Shown here one piece after another: positions 1 through 8,190 of a stretch of DNA of 64,000 nucleotides (positions are counted from its first letter, which is position 1; every line of letters begins with the position of its first letter). A program made the translations under genes and the position numbers. The stretch is from Streptomyces sp. TSRI0281. GTDB lineage: Bacteria; Actinomycetota; Actinomycetes; Streptomycetales; Streptomycetaceae. Where the stretch lies: the NCBI RefSeq assembly GCF_001905125.1, contig NZ_LWLE01000001.1:399418-463417 (forward strand), read 5' to 3'. The notes under the pieces are model-generated. The model was not told the DNA's origin. It saw only the letters and a program-made list of their open reading frames with translations, and did no database searches.

Positions 1-619
1 AGAAGCCGCCGAGGGCGAGGCCGCCGAGCAGTGCGGAGGTCCAGGATCCGGCGTGTTCGGGGAGCAGGGAAACGGTTCCCAGGAGCAGCGCCGCCGCGGC
101 GGCCAGGGGCAGGGTCAGCGGGTCGGGCAGCCGGTGGACGCGGCGGTCGACGACGGCGAGGAGCACGGCGACCGGGGCGAGCAGCAGCCAGACCGCGAGT
201 TCGGGCCTGAGCCCGGCGCCGGCCGCCAGCGCGGCGCAGGCGAGTGCGGTGACGACAGGGGCGAGGATGCCGGGGGCGTAGCGGCCGGTGTCCGGAACCG
301 GGGAGCCGGTCGCCTCCGCAGCCGCGCCACGGCCCCCGTCGCCCTCACGGCCGCCCTCGCCGTCGTGGCCCCCGTCACGCTCGCCGTCGTGATCGCCCGG
401 TGCCACCGGCCGGGAGAGCGGGACGACCGCCACGGCGCAGGCCGTGCACCGCGTCGAACCGAGCCAGCCGCGGGCGGGCCCGGTGAGCGGGTGCCCCGAG
501 GGGCAGGTGTCGTGCCAGGGCTCCTCCGGCTCGACGGAGAACCGGTACGCGGCACGCGGGATCAGCAGCCCGGTGGCGGCGCCCCACAGGGCGGCGACGG
601 CGATCAGCGTTGCGTCCAC
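1..619 (-). CDS. Prepilin peptidase, A24 family (TadV-like), 3' end outside window
   Basis: This gene probably encodes the membrane aspartic protease that removes leader peptides from the Flp/TadE prepilins encoded nearby. Reading leftward from GTG at 619 gives about 206 residues before the window edge. Hydrophobic stretches flank a motif D-R-R-V-H-R-L-P-D, which fits the first catalytic aspartate loop of A24 peptidases. A pair of cysteines (CPSG...CTAC) fits the cytoplasmic cysteine region of this family. The second motif (GxGDxK) would lie beyond the edge. It is divergent from the DUF192 gene, and the 104-bp gap contains a GGGCCC motif shared with other gaps in the pilus locus. The family call rests on one of two active-site motifs plus context. 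Confidence 0.72.
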   Translation of the reverse strand, partial: MDATLIAVAALWGAATGLLIPRAAYRFSVEPEEPWHDTCPSGHPLTGPARGWLGSTRCTACAVAVVPLSRPVAPGDHDGERDGGHDGEGGREGDGGRGAAAEATGSPVPDTGRYAPGILAPVVTALACAALAAGAGLRPELAVWLLLAPVAVLLAVVDRRVHRLPDPLTLPLAAAAALLLGTVSLLPEHAGSWTSALLGGLALGGF

Positions 620-652
620 ACCAGGACCTTAATCGGGCGGCACGACAAGGGG

Positions 653-675
653 CTTGGGCCCTGGGGCCCACTGGC
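653..675 (+). promoter_or_regulatory. GGGCCC motif, copy A
   Basis: The sequence CTTGGGCCCTGGGGCCCACTGGC lies between the divergent prepilin peptidase and DUF192 genes (key parts: CTTGGGCCC, GG, CCCACTGGC). It matches copy B at 1853 at 20 of 23 positions. Related copies lie at 2725 and 8553. It is a candidate operator for a regulator of the pilus locus, by inference only. Confidence 0.5.
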
Positions 676-723
676 GGCCGTTCGGGACCCACGATCCGGC
701 GCCGGGGGCTACGGTCGGTGCCC

Positions 724-1101
724 ATGAGGAAATGGCGCGATGGCGACGCAATGCTCACGGTCGGCGCGGACACCGGGGAGCGTGAGGTTCCGCTGCGGAT
801 AGCGGCCTCCTACCGGGCCCGTACCCGGGGGCTGCTCGGGCGGGACGGGATCGACGGGGCGCTGATGCTCACGCCCTGCGGGAGTGTGCACACCTTCCGG
901 ATGCGGTTCACCATCGATGTGGCGTACCTGGACCGGAAGTTCAACGTGCTGGCGGTCCGCACGATGAAGCCCGGCCGGCTCGGGCTGCCGCGGCTGCGTG
1001 CCCGGCATGTGATGGAGTCGGAGGCCGGGGCGATGGAGCGCTGGGGGCTGCGGCCGGGCGCACGGGTCGAGGTCCACGTGACGGCCGGGAGTGACGCGTA
1101 G
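724..1101 (+). CDS. DUF192 family protein
   Basis: A 125-residue protein of the DUF192 family (small secreted or periplasm-facing beta-rich proteins of unknown activity). The family core is visible: the R-G-L-L-G-R-D-G segment, then a hydrophobic stretch ending F-R-M-R-F-T-I-D-V-A-Y-L-D, and the E-S-E-A-G-A segment near the C-terminus. I chose ATG 724 because the conserved region begins just after it; the frame is open further upstream. No signal peptide is obvious. It is divergent from the prepilin peptidase, an arrangement that suggests a link with pilus export, but no function is shown by the sequence. Confidence 0.8.
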   Translation: MRKWRDGDAMLTVGADTGEREVPLRIAASYRARTRGLLGRDGIDGALMLTPCGSVHTFRMRFTIDVAYLDRKFNVLAVRTMKPGRLGLPRLRARHVMESEAGAMERWGLRPGARVEVHVTAGSDA

Positions 1102-1262
1102 CCGCCTCCCCCGCATCGCGGCAGCCGCGGGGCACGGTGTGACGAGGGGCGGCGGTCGCCGCGCGACGGGGCCGCCGCCGTCAGCGGCACGACGCCCCGG
1201 TACCGCGGGCGAGGTCGGGGAACTCCGCGCGGGCTTCGCTCATCGCGGCGCCCGGCCCGTCA

Positions 1263-1349
1263 CCCGCGCGTCCACGGGCGGGAGCGGGTGTATGTGGCCC
1301 ATCAGGTCTGGCGTGACGCGTGCCCGCGCGCCTACGGGCGGGAGCGGGT
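1263..1349. repeat. 27-bp direct repeat, two copies 60 bp apart
   Basis: Copies at 1263-1289 and 1323-1349 share 25 of 27 bases (core ACGGGCGGGAGCGGGT). The right copy touches the stop codon of the leftward gene ending at 1349. It may be a duplicated termination region for the convergent DUF192 and 1349-1744 genes. The rest of the 1102-1348 gap shows no gene. Confidence 0.55.
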
Positions 1350-1744
1350 CACAAACGCGCGTGGCGGGTGCCGAGCCCGCGGCCGACCAGCGGGCCGACG
1401 GTGCGGATCAGCTTCAGCTGGGTGGAGCGCAGGACCCGCACGGTGAGGTCGTCGGGCCAGCCGGTCGTCGTGGCCCACCCGTATCCGGAGCCGACCACCT
1501 CACTGGCGAAGGCGAGTTCGGTGGCCAGCAGCGCACGCGCCCAGTCCATCGGCTCCAGGGCCTGCCGCGCGGCCAGCGCACCGCGGATCCGGATGCCCCG
1601 GTGGTACAGGTCCTCGGTGCCGGCGAAGCCCATGGCGACGGCGAATTCCTCCGTGCAGCGGGCCGGACCGGTCCATTCGAGCAGGCCCTGCTGGAGAAGC
1701 TGGGACTCCTCCTCGGTCAGCGTGAGCTGCTCCGCCGTCTGCAC
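1349..1744 (-). CDS. Hypothetical protein, 131 aa
   Basis: I do not recognise the family. The start is GTG 1744, preceded by a GAAGGTGA-like ribosome binding site. The protein has no signal peptide or membrane segment. The N-terminal half is acidic and helical (Q-L-T-L-T-E-E-E-S-Q), and the middle has A-L-L-A-T-E-L-A-F-A-S-E followed by a tryptophan-rich stretch (GYGWATTTGWPDD). Codon use is typical for the window, which supports a real gene. GGGCCC motif copy B lies about 110 bp upstream, so it may share control with the pilus genes. Confidence 0.6.
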   Translation of the reverse strand: MQTAEQLTLTEEESQLLQQGLLEWTGPARCTEEFAVAMGFAGTEDLYHRGIRIRGALAARQALEPMDWARALLATELAFASEVVGSGYGWATTTGWPDDLTVRVLRSTQLKLIRTVGPLVGRGLGTRHARL

Positions 1745-1852
1745 GTGTTGCCGTCACCTTCTGGTAGCTGTCCGGCCCGGCACCATGGGGGAGCGCCGGG
1801 CCGGACCCTGATCCGTTACCAAGGTGACGCTAACCGCCCAGGTCGCGGGCGT

Positions 1853-1875
1853 CTTGGGCCCCAGGACCCACTGGC
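1853..1875 (+). promoter_or_regulatory. GGGCCC motif, copy B
   Basis: CTTGGGCCC, then CAGGA, then CCCACTGGC. It is identical to copy A at 653 in both 9-bp flanks and differs at three central bases. It lies in the 164-bp gap upstream of the leftward gene 1349-1744. Confidence 0.5.
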
Positions 1876-1908
1876 CGGCGGGCTCCGTGAGCGGGGCGGC
1901 GCGCCGGG

Positions 1909-2502
1909 TCAGACGCTGAGCACCGCGTTCCCGAACACCCGCCACGGGGAGTGCCCCACCGAGTCCAGGACCGCCAACTGCGGGTGCCCGGCGGCGATTT
2001 CCTCGCGTACGGCGACGACGTCGGGCCACTCGTCGAGATACGCCGCGCCGTCGATGACGACGCCGTCCCAGTCGGTGGCGGCCGTCGTGCCCCGCCGGTC
2101 GACGACGAAGCCGATGCACAGGACGGATGCCCGCCCGATGGTCCGCCGTATGGCGCTCACGACCCTGTCCTGCTCGACCGGCGGCAGTTCGCCCAGGCCG
2201 AACTCGACGGCCACCGCCCCGCTCCTGGCGCGGCGGATGCGTACGAGAACGTCCATGGAGCCGCCGACCCAGAGCCGGAACCCGATCTCGGCGAGCCTTT
2301 GCAGTCCGGCAATGGACAGCAACTGCTCCCGGGTGACGGGGGAACGGGCCCCGGCCGACACCGAGTCCTGGCTGACCAGGACGGTGCGCCCGGTTGCCGG
2401 ATGGGCCAGGCGCAGCCCTTCCGCTTCGAGGTCGCCCAGGAGTGTCTGAGCGTCCAGCCGGGTCCAGCCCAGGTGGTACGAGTAGAAGAAGCCGGCACTC
2501 AT
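1909..2502 (-). CDS. Hypothetical protein, 197 aa
   Basis: A soluble 197-residue protein with no family I can name. ATG 2502 follows a GTGAGG ribosome binding site. The sequence looks like a mixed alpha/beta domain. It has a basic strand L-V-R-I-R-R-A-R, then a short hydrophobic strand, and a VVDRRGTTAATDWDGVVIDG segment near residue 140. No signal peptide or membrane helix is visible. It is transcribed toward the 1349-1744 gene and is divergent from the pilin-like giant at 2931, with a 428-bp gap between them. Confidence 0.6.
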   Translation of the reverse strand: MSAGFFYSYHLGWTRLDAQTLLGDLEAEGLRLAHPATGRTVLVSQDSVSAGARSPVTREQLLSIAGLQRLAEIGFRLWVGGSMDVLVRIRRARSGAVAVEFGLGELPPVEQDRVVSAIRRTIGRASVLCIGFVVDRRGTTAATDWDGVVIDGAAYLDEWPDVVAVREEIAAGHPQLAVLDSVGHSPWRVFGNAVLSV

Positions 2503-2930
2503 CGACGCCTCACCCCATCACAGCGTGAACATGAATATTCGCGTGCGCAAATTCGACAGTAGGGGTCGATGCCCGGTCGGACAAGTACCACCGGAGATCG
2601 ATTTGCCTATGGGTATGGCCCGGAGGTGGTCGTGCGGACATCCGGACACAGAGCTGGACAGCGGCGGTGTCGTGGTCGGCGACCACCGGCAGGTACGAGC
2701 GTATTGAGCCGCGGCGGTTCCGGCGTGGGCCCACGGGCCCAAGAGCGGCCCCCATCGGAACCTTCGCCCCCGTCATGCCGAACCGGCGCGCCCCTCCGCC
2801 CGGTACGCCCCCGTTCAGGGCACGGGAGTTGGGCCCGGCTTTGGGACCGGGGGCCCGCGCCACCGCCGATTTCCGGCCGTACGCTCACGGTCAACAGGCA
2901 ACACACGTGTGGCCGGAGAGAGGTTGAACC
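2503..2930. other. 428-bp divergent gap with GGGCCC-rich patches
   Basis: No convincing gene is seen. The AT-richer left half (around 2530-2560) may hold the promoter of the leftward gene. The right half carries motif copy C (2725-2743) and a looser GGGCCC-rich patch at 2829-2858. The rightward gene has an AGAGAGG ribosome binding site just before 2931. Confidence 0.5.
2725..2743 (-). promoter_or_regulatory. GGGCCC motif, copy C
   Basis: Read on the minus strand this is CTTGGGCCCGTGGGCCCAC, differing from copy A at two of 19 bases. It lies about 190 bp upstream of the large pilin-like gene at 2931 and about 220 bp upstream of the leftward gene starting at 2502. Confidence 0.45.
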
Positions 2931-4949
2931 GTGAGTGGTGGCGGCGGCTGGGGGGACAGGAGCGCGGGCCACATATCGGCGGGACACCGCGGTCCGGACG
3001 GGTCCGGCACCCTGTATCAGCGGGAACAGAGCGGCTGGTTCTTCGCGTTGACGCGGAGCTGGGCCACGGGTGCGCTGGTCTATATCGCCGCCGGGTTCAT
3101 GACCAACCGGGTGCTGGTCGAGCTGCTGGGCAGCGAAGCACGCCTGGAGTCGTTCGGCTGGCGCCTCGCCCTCATGCACGTACCGAGCCTCGTCGTCACC
3201 CTGCTGACGGTTCTGGCCGCGGCCCGCATCCTCCCCGACGAGCACCGCGAGAACCGGATCGTCTATCTCCTCGGTGCCCTGGCGGTCCCGCTGGCCGGCC
3301 TCGTGTACGGCTTCGCCGTCTCGTGGAACGTCGTGGACATCGAGGGTGTCCTGATGCCGGTCGTCTCCCTGGCCACGGGCGCGGCGGCGGGTGTCGCCGT
3401 CGACCGGCTGCTGGAGGAGCGCGCCACCCAGCCCCCTCCCCCGCCGCAGTACTCGTACAACTGGCGGGACGGCGGGGCCACCGCCATGGAGTACCTCGGG
3501 GTGGTCGTCCTCGTCGTCACGCTGATCGGCGCGATGGCGATGGCCGGGGTCGGCGGGAGGATCGGCGAACGCATCCGGTGCGCGATCAGCTCGCTCGCCG
3601 GTGGTGGCGGCTCCTGCTCCACGGGCGGCGGGGAGCCCGAGGCGAAGCCGAAGACCGACGCCGACTACGAGCCCAAGATGTGCCAGGTCTCCAGCATCTC
3701 GGACACGGCCGGCGGCAAGGTCAAGATCGGCTGGTTCGAGTGGGGCGAGGAGTACGGCTTCCAGCAGAAGGTCTCCCGCGCCAACTCCGATGTGAACGGT
3801 GACGGCAAGGTCGACGAGAACGACAAGCAGGTCACCATGACGTTCACCGACGCTGCCTCGGCGGGCGCCACCGCCAGCACCCCGGGCGTGAAGCTCGGCA
3901 GCCTCGGCAAGGCGGACATCGACATCGGCGGCGGCATCAAGATCACCAACGGTGACACCTGGATCTTCAAGAGCGAGGAAGAGGCTCAGAAGATGCGGGA
4001 CGACATCGAGGAAATGAAGATGTGGGAGACCGCCACCAAGCACAGCGGCGGGTACGGCGGCGGCTGGTACTCCGGTATGAAGTGGGCCGAGAAGAAGGAA
4101 GACATCGAGAAGAAGATCGGCGACAAGAAGATCTCCTACTCGACCGTCGGACTCAACGCGTACGCGGACGGCGGCCTCTCCATCAAGTCGGGCGACGAGA
4201 CGGAGCTCGGTGCCAAGCTGGGCGGCAAGGCCAAGTTCTCCCCCGAGGTCACCATCACCAAGGACGACGTGAACGGGAACGAGTCGTCCACGTACACCGC
4301 CAAGCTCGAACTCGAAGGCAAGGTCAGCGGAAACGCGGGGCCGCTGAAGGGCACGCTGGGCGGCAAGGAGAACCACACCGGCGCCATCACCGTCACCCGC
4401 GACCAGAAGACCGGGAAGATCGTCCGGATCGACATGACCCAGACCGTGGACAAGGGCTCCACGTCCGGCAAGGTCGAGGTCGGCGGCGACAACGGCGAGA
4501 AGGGCAAGGACAAGCGCGGCGGCAAGGGCAGCGTCGGCGACTCCTCGGGCGACTCCGGCATCGACGTCCAGACGAACTCGATCATCTTCGGCAAGGACAC
4601 CGACAAGGCCACCGAGGACAAGCGGGCCATCGCCGAGCAGTGGCTGGACGGCTCGGGCAACAACACCGCCCCGTTCGAGTACATGTTCGGCGACCGCGCC
4701 ATGGACAAGCGGCCCGAGGGAAGCGACCCCTTCGAGCAGATGATGTTCGAGGACGGCCTGTCCAGCACGATGCGCTACCTCGGCGAGACGGACGCCCAGG
4801 AGTTCGGCTTCGAGGTCTCCCTCGGGATGAGCCTCGGCTTCTCCCTCTCCGACGAGCACAAGAAGGAGACGCTGACGGACGCGCGGTTCCTCGGAGCCCC
4901 GCAGGGCGACAATCGCACGTATCTTCCGTACAGCTACTGCGCGAAGTGA
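2931..4949 (+). CDS. Polytopic membrane protein with internal Flp-prepilin-like segment and large exported domain
   Basis: A 672-residue protein starting at GTG 2931. Visible in order: a Gly-rich N-terminus; about four membrane segments between residues 44 and 155; a proline run near 168-172; then a prepilin-like stretch at 181-206 (G-G-A-T-A-M-E-Y-L-G followed by a hydrophobic helix). It has Glu at +5 of a possible G182/A183 cleavage point, as in class IVb pilins. The remaining 460 or so residues are polar, Gly/Lys/Asp-rich and predicted exported, with a calcium-loop-like DVNGDGKVDEND near 287 and four cysteines. I know no named family with this order. It lies beside the Flp locus and 32 bp before a lipoprotein gene, suggesting a pilus-linked surface protein. 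Function is unknown. Confidence 0.78.
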   Translation: MSGGGGWGDRSAGHISAGHRGPDGSGTLYQREQSGWFFALTRSWATGALVYIAAGFMTNRVLVELLGSEARLESFGWRLALMHVPSLVVTLLTVLAAARILPDEHRENRIVYLLGALAVPLAGLVYGFAVSWNVVDIEGVLMPVVSLATGAAAGVAVDRLLEERATQPPPPPQYSYNWRDGGATAMEYLGVVVLVVTLIGAMAMAGVGGRIGERIRCAISSLAGGGGSCSTGGGEPEAKPKTDADYEPKMCQVSSISDTAGGKVKIGWFEWGEEYGFQQKVSRANSDVNGDGKVDENDKQVTMTFTDAASAGATASTPGVKLGSLGKADIDIGGGIKITNGDTWIFKSEEEAQKMRDDIEEMKMWETATKHSGGYGGGWYSGMKWAEKKEDIEKKIGDKKISYSTVGLNAYADGGLSIKSGDETELGAKLGGKAKFSPEVTITKDDVNGNESSTYTAKLELEGKVSGNAGPLKGTLGGKENHTGAITVTRDQKTGKIVRIDMTQTVDKGSTSGKVEVGGDNGEKGKDKRGGKGSVGDSSGDSGIDVQTNSIIFGKDTDKATEDKRAIAEQWLDGSGNNTAPFEYMFGDRAMDKRPEGSDPFEQMMFEDGLSSTMRYLGETDAQEFGFEVSLGMSLGFSLSDEHKKETLTDARFLGAPQGDNRTYLPYSYCAK

Positions 4950-4981
4950 GCACGGCGGACCGACCGCACGACGAAGAGGCG

Positions 4982-5605
4982 ATGAGACCACCGATGACGG
5001 CCACGAACACGTCCCCGTTGAAGAAGTCCCGGCCGTTCGGCGCGGCGACAGCGGCCGCCGCGGCCGTCATCGCCCTGACCACCCTGCTCACCGGCTGCGG
5101 CAGCGACGACGCCGCGTCGGTCCCGGACGGCTGGGGCACGCTGGACACCAAGGCGCTCTCCGTCGGTTACCCCAAGAACAAGGGGTACGCCGAGCAGCCC
5201 GCGGACCGGCGCAGCAAGAGCAACGCCGCCGTGGCGCTCAAGCAGGAGTCCGGGGTGCGCACCGGCATGGTCTCGGTCCAGCTGAACTTCGCCACCGGCG
5301 TCAGCACCGCGGGCGAGGCGGCGGCCGCGGCGGGCGCCGGCCTGGGCCTCGGCTCCACCCGCAAGGCGACCGAGGACATCCGGCTCGTCGGCGCGGAGAG
5401 CGCCCGTGAGGCCCGCAGGATCGACTACGAGTTCACCGCGGACGGCAAGGAGGACACCCCGACGGTCGGAACCCCGATGACGGGCGTCGTGGTCGCGGGC
5501 GTCGACTCCAAGGGAGTGCCGTTCGCCGTCCGGATCAACGCGGTGAAGGACCAGTTGAGCACCGGAGACCTGGACGCATTCGTCAAGTCCATCACCGTCA
5601 AGTAG
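4982..5605 (+). CDS. Secreted lipoprotein, 207 aa
   Basis: A type II signal peptide is clear: a basic start, an alanine-rich hydrophobic core, and the lipobox L-L-T-G-C about 37 residues in, followed by GSDDAAS. The mature part looks like a compact alpha/beta domain ending V-K-S-I-T-V-K, as in several Streptomyces lipoproteins that follow secreted partners. ATG 4982 follows GAAGAGG closely; ATG 4994 (MTATN) is equally possible. The gene starts 32 bp after the large pilin-like gene in the same direction, so the two are probably cotranscribed, and the lipoprotein may anchor or chaperone that protein's exported domain. This last point is inference. Confidence 0.75.
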   Translation: MRPPMTATNTSPLKKSRPFGAATAAAAAVIALTTLLTGCGSDDAASVPDGWGTLDTKALSVGYPKNKGYAEQPADRRSKSNAAVALKQESGVRTGMVSVQLNFATGVSTAGEAAAAAGAGLGLGSTRKATEDIRLVGAESAREARRIDYEFTADGKEDTPTVGTPMTGVVVAGVDSKGVPFAVRINAVKDQLSTGDLDAFVKSITVK

Positions 5606-5625
5606 CGCCGCCGGGCACGCCTCCC

Positions 5626-6075
5626 ATGGACTTCCTGCCCGGCGGCACCGCCACCTTCCTGCTCCTGTTCGGCCTGTTCCTGGCCGCGTTCGCGGCCCGC
5701 TCGGCCCTGCGGACGGCCCAGGTGCTCCGCCTGATCCGGCACGGCCTCCTCGCCGGGGGCCGCTGCGCGCAACGTCGCACGGCCGACCGCGGCCCGGACA
5801 CGGAGCGCGGCTACGCGACGGAGTACGTGTTCGCCTTCCGAACCCCGCAGGGCCACGAGGTCGAGTTCACCGACGCCTCCCCCACCCTGTCCGGAATCGG
5901 CCCCGGGGCGCCGGTCCGGGTCCGCTACGACCCGTCGGACCCGGCGCGCCGCGCCACGGTAGCGGGCCCGGGAACCTGGTGGCCTCTGCTGAAGCCGGCC
6001 CTGTTCACCCTCGTACTCACCCTGTTCGCGGCGGGCCTGCTGCTGGGGTTCGCGGCGACGGGTGGATGGACCTGA
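5626..6075 (+). CDS. DUF3592-like membrane protein, 149 aa
   Basis: A small protein with one membrane helix at each end (residues about 8-28 and 118-143). Between them is a soluble beta-rich domain with the family-like pattern Y-V-F-A-F-R-T-P-Q-G...G-A-P-V-R-V-R-Y-D-P-S-D-P. That VRYDPxDP motif is typical of DUF3592 proteins. ATG 5626 is 20 bp after the lipoprotein stop, so it is the last gene of the 2931-6075 run. No enzymatic residues are apparent. Confidence 0.7.
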   Translation: MDFLPGGTATFLLLFGLFLAAFAARSALRTAQVLRLIRHGLLAGGRCAQRRTADRGPDTERGYATEYVFAFRTPQGHEVEFTDASPTLSGIGPGAPVRVRYDPSDPARRATVAGPGTWWPLLKPALFTLVLTLFAAGLLLGFAATGGWT

Positions 6076-6205
6076 CGGCACCGGCACCTCGGGTACGGGG
6101 CGGAGTCGGCCGGTACGTGTACGCCACGGCGCCTCGGTACCTGTACGGCCACGGGGGCGCGGTACGTGTGCGGCGACGGAGCCGAAGGGGCGGCCGAAAC
6201 GGCGA

Positions 6206-6254
6206 GGGCCCGGCACCGCGACCCTGGGGTTCCAGTGGTCGCGGTGCCGGGCCC
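6206..6254. terminator. Bidirectional terminator hairpin
   Basis: A perfect 18-bp stem (6206-6223 with 6237-6254) with a 13-nt loop that can itself pair CTGG/CCAG. It lies between the convergent DUF3592 and OmpA-like genes and should stop both. Confidence 0.8.
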
Positions 6255-6281
6255 CGCGCACGTCGCGCGTTGCGGTGGGGG

Positions 6282-6941
6282 TCAGGAAGCGCTGCCGCGC
6301 GGGAAGGAGACCTCCACGCGCCGGTTCTTCTTCCTGCCCTCTTCGTCGCTGTTGCTGGCGATCGGGTACTGCTCGCCGTATCCGCGGATCTCGAACGAGA
6401 TCGTGGCCCCGAGCTCCTTCGACAGGACCCCGTGTACGGCGTCGGCGCGCTGCTTGGAGAGCACGTCGCCGTGGGCCGAGGAGCCGAGGTCGTCGGTGAA
6501 GCCGAAGACACGGACCTTGGTCGCGTTCTGCTTCTTGATCTCCGCCGCGATGGCGGCGATACGCGAGTTGGCCGCCGGACTCAGCTTCGCGCTGTCCTTG
6601 CCGAAGAGCACTTCGGCCTGGAGCGCGAACTTGATGTTGGCGTTGCTGTCCTCACGGCGCTCCTCGCCGCCCATGTCCTCGACCACCTGCACGATGTCGA
6701 GAACCTTGCCGGGCGCCAGCGTCCCGCCCTCCGGCATCTTGAGGTCGGGGTCGTTGGCGTCGAGCTGCACCGGGGGCTGGGACGTCGCCTCCGTCCCCGG
6801 CGGCACACTGGGACCGTCGTCACTGAACGCGGTGGACGCGCCGAACACCGTGGTTCCGGCCAGGAGCAGGCCCACCACCAGGACGCGCCCGGCGTGACGC
6901 CCTGACGCGGACCGTCGCATGGTCGTCATATCGGCGCTCAC
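6282..6941 (-). CDS. Exported OmpA-domain protein
   Basis: A 219-residue protein with an N-terminal signal-like hydrophobic segment (V-L-V-V-G-L-L-L-A-G) and a C-terminal OmpA/MotB peptidoglycan-binding domain. The domain begins at V-L-F-G-K-D-S-A-K-L and includes V-R-V-F-G-F-T-D-D, R-A-D-A-V-H-G-V-L and the closing R-K-K-N-R-R-V-E-V. GTG 6941 is chosen because its bases overlap the TGA of the preceding lipoprotein gene (GTGA), which implies translational coupling; ATG 6929 is an alternative. It is the last gene of the leftward Tad run. OmpA-type domains in this setting probably tie the pilus machinery to the cell wall. That role is inferred from context. Confidence 0.85.
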   Translation of the reverse strand: MSADMTTMRRSASGRHAGRVLVVGLLLAGTTVFGASTAFSDDGPSVPPGTEATSQPPVQLDANDPDLKMPEGGTLAPGKVLDIVQVVEDMGGEERREDSNANIKFALQAEVLFGKDSAKLSPAANSRIAAIAAEIKKQNATKVRVFGFTDDLGSSAHGDVLSKQRADAVHGVLSKELGATISFEIRGYGEQYPIASNSDEEGRKKNRRVEVSFPRGSAS

Positions 6942-7549
6942 CCAGAGATCTTCAGCGACGTGGTGGCGAAGGTGGGCAGGGAGAAGTCCACCTCGGTCGT
7001 CGTCTCCGGGGGTGCCGGGAACTGCATGAAGATCGGAGCCGACTCCCCCGGTGACAACGGGGCGATCGCCGTGGTGCACAGGCACCGCGCGTCCGTGTCC
7101 CTGAGAACGTAGTAGCGCTTCTTGCCGACCTTGTCGACCAAGGTGGCACCGGCCACCGAGTTCGGATTCTTCGCGACGACCGAACTCTCCTGCCCTCCCC
7201 AGCTTGCGCTGTTACGGGTCCCGTCGCCGCCGTTCGTGATCTCCGCCTGCACGGTGACGAAACCGCCCGCATCGCGCGTGACCTGCTGGACGACGAGTTT
7301 GAGCCCGCCTTCCCCTCGCGCCTCGGCCAGCTTGGCATTCGGGTCCACGTTTTCCCCGGCAGCGGTGTCTTCCTGCTGCTTTCCCTTGCCCTCCGCAGAG
7401 GGCGTGGCCGGGGTGGAGGGCGAAGAGCCTCCGCCCTGCGCCTCTCCACCGCTGTCCTCACCGCAACCGGTGAGAGCAAGGGCGATGGTCGCCGTCATCG
7501 CGACGGCGGCCATCATCCTTCTGGCCGTCGTGGTACGCCGAATACTCAT
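6938..7549 (-). CDS. Lipoprotein of the Tad locus, 203 aa
   Basis: A type II signal peptide ends in the lipobox L-A-L-T-G-C-G. It is followed by a Gly/Ser/Pro/Lys-rich linker of about 45 residues and then a beta-rich domain (VVQQVTRDAGGFVTVQAEIT), with a paired C-L-C near residue 155. ATG 7549 is preceded by AGAGGAAT. The gene starts 29 bp after the TadG-like gene ends, and its stop overlaps the start of the OmpA gene. Together with the OmpA protein it probably forms a cell-wall-facing part of the pilus system. The family is unrecognised beyond lipoprotein. Confidence 0.75.
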   Translation of the reverse strand: MSIRRTTTARRMMAAVAMTATIALALTGCGEDSGGEAQGGGSSPSTPATPSAEGKGKQQEDTAAGENVDPNAKLAEARGEGGLKLVVQQVTRDAGGFVTVQAEITNGGDGTRNSASWGGQESSVVAKNPNSVAGATLVDKVGKKRYYVLRDTDARCLCTTAIAPLSPGESAPIFMQFPAPPETTTEVDFSLPTFATTSLKISG

Positions 7550-7578
7550 GGTCCGATTCCTCTACTCGTCGTTCGCTG

Positions 7579-8190
7579 TCACTTGTCGACCAACCGCACG
7601 TCAAAGAGAATCTTGCTGATCTCGGACCAGGGCCGATTGACACCAAACGGCTCGATCTTGACCACCCCGGCTTTGCCGCACGAGAAGACGTACAGATCCT
7701 GGGTACCGTCGTCGTTGAAGTCGAAGGACTGCCAGTCACAGCGGAACTCGATGACGGCCGTGGCCTTGGCCTTGGCGAAGGTGCGCTTCGTACCCGGGAT
7801 GACCGACGAGTCCACCGCTTTGCGACCCTTGACCTCGACGGTGATTCTGCCGAACCTGGGGACGATTTCGGGCGGTTCGCATGCCACGACATCCGCGTCA
7901 TTGTCCGATGCGAAGCTCTGGGCCGCGCCGCACGGCACGGGGAAGGGAGCCGCCAAAAATGTGTCGAGCATTTTCTCGGGGAGCGAGGCCATGAACCCCC
8001 CGTAGAAATCCGCGCGGGCGGCTTGAGCCGCGGCGAGCGCGGCGGAGTCCGCCGCGCCCTGGGATCCATTGCGCAAGGCCGATGCCTTGCCGACAGCGAA
8101 GAAGGCGAACACGAGGAAGAGCAGGCCCGCCACCATCACGATGTAGATGGGGAAGGCCTGCCCTCGGTCCGACCGGTGGTGTCCGGTCAC
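7579..8190 (-). CDS. TadE/TadG-like pilus assembly protein
   Basis: A 203-residue protein with the TadE/G layout: a short cytoplasmic start with D-R-G-Q-A-F-P, one N-terminal membrane helix (Y-I-V-M-V-A-G-L-L-F-L-V-F-A), then the A-D-S-A-A-L-A-A-A-Q-A-A-R stretch typical of TadG-like proteins. The exported remainder has three or four cysteines and an FNDDGTQDL segment. GTG 8190 is chosen because it overlaps the pilin stop codon (GTGA), implying coupled translation. TadG-like proteins are thought to act as minor pilins or assembly factors. Confidence 0.82.
   Translation of the reverse strand: MTGHHRSDRGQAFPIYIVMVAGLLFLVFAFFAVGKASALRNGSQGAADSAALAAAQAARADFYGGFMASLPEKMLDTFLAAPFPVPCGAAQSFASDNDADVVACEPPEIVPRFGRITVEVKGRKAVDSSVIPGTKRTFAKAKATAVIEFRCDWQSFDFNDDGTQDLYVFSCGKAGVVKIEPFGVNRPWSEISKILFDVRLVDK

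Noticed and set aside
2510..2863. Leftward 117-codon frame in the 2503-2930 gap
   Set aside because: Low-complexity translation, no ribosome binding site, and it overlaps the motif region.
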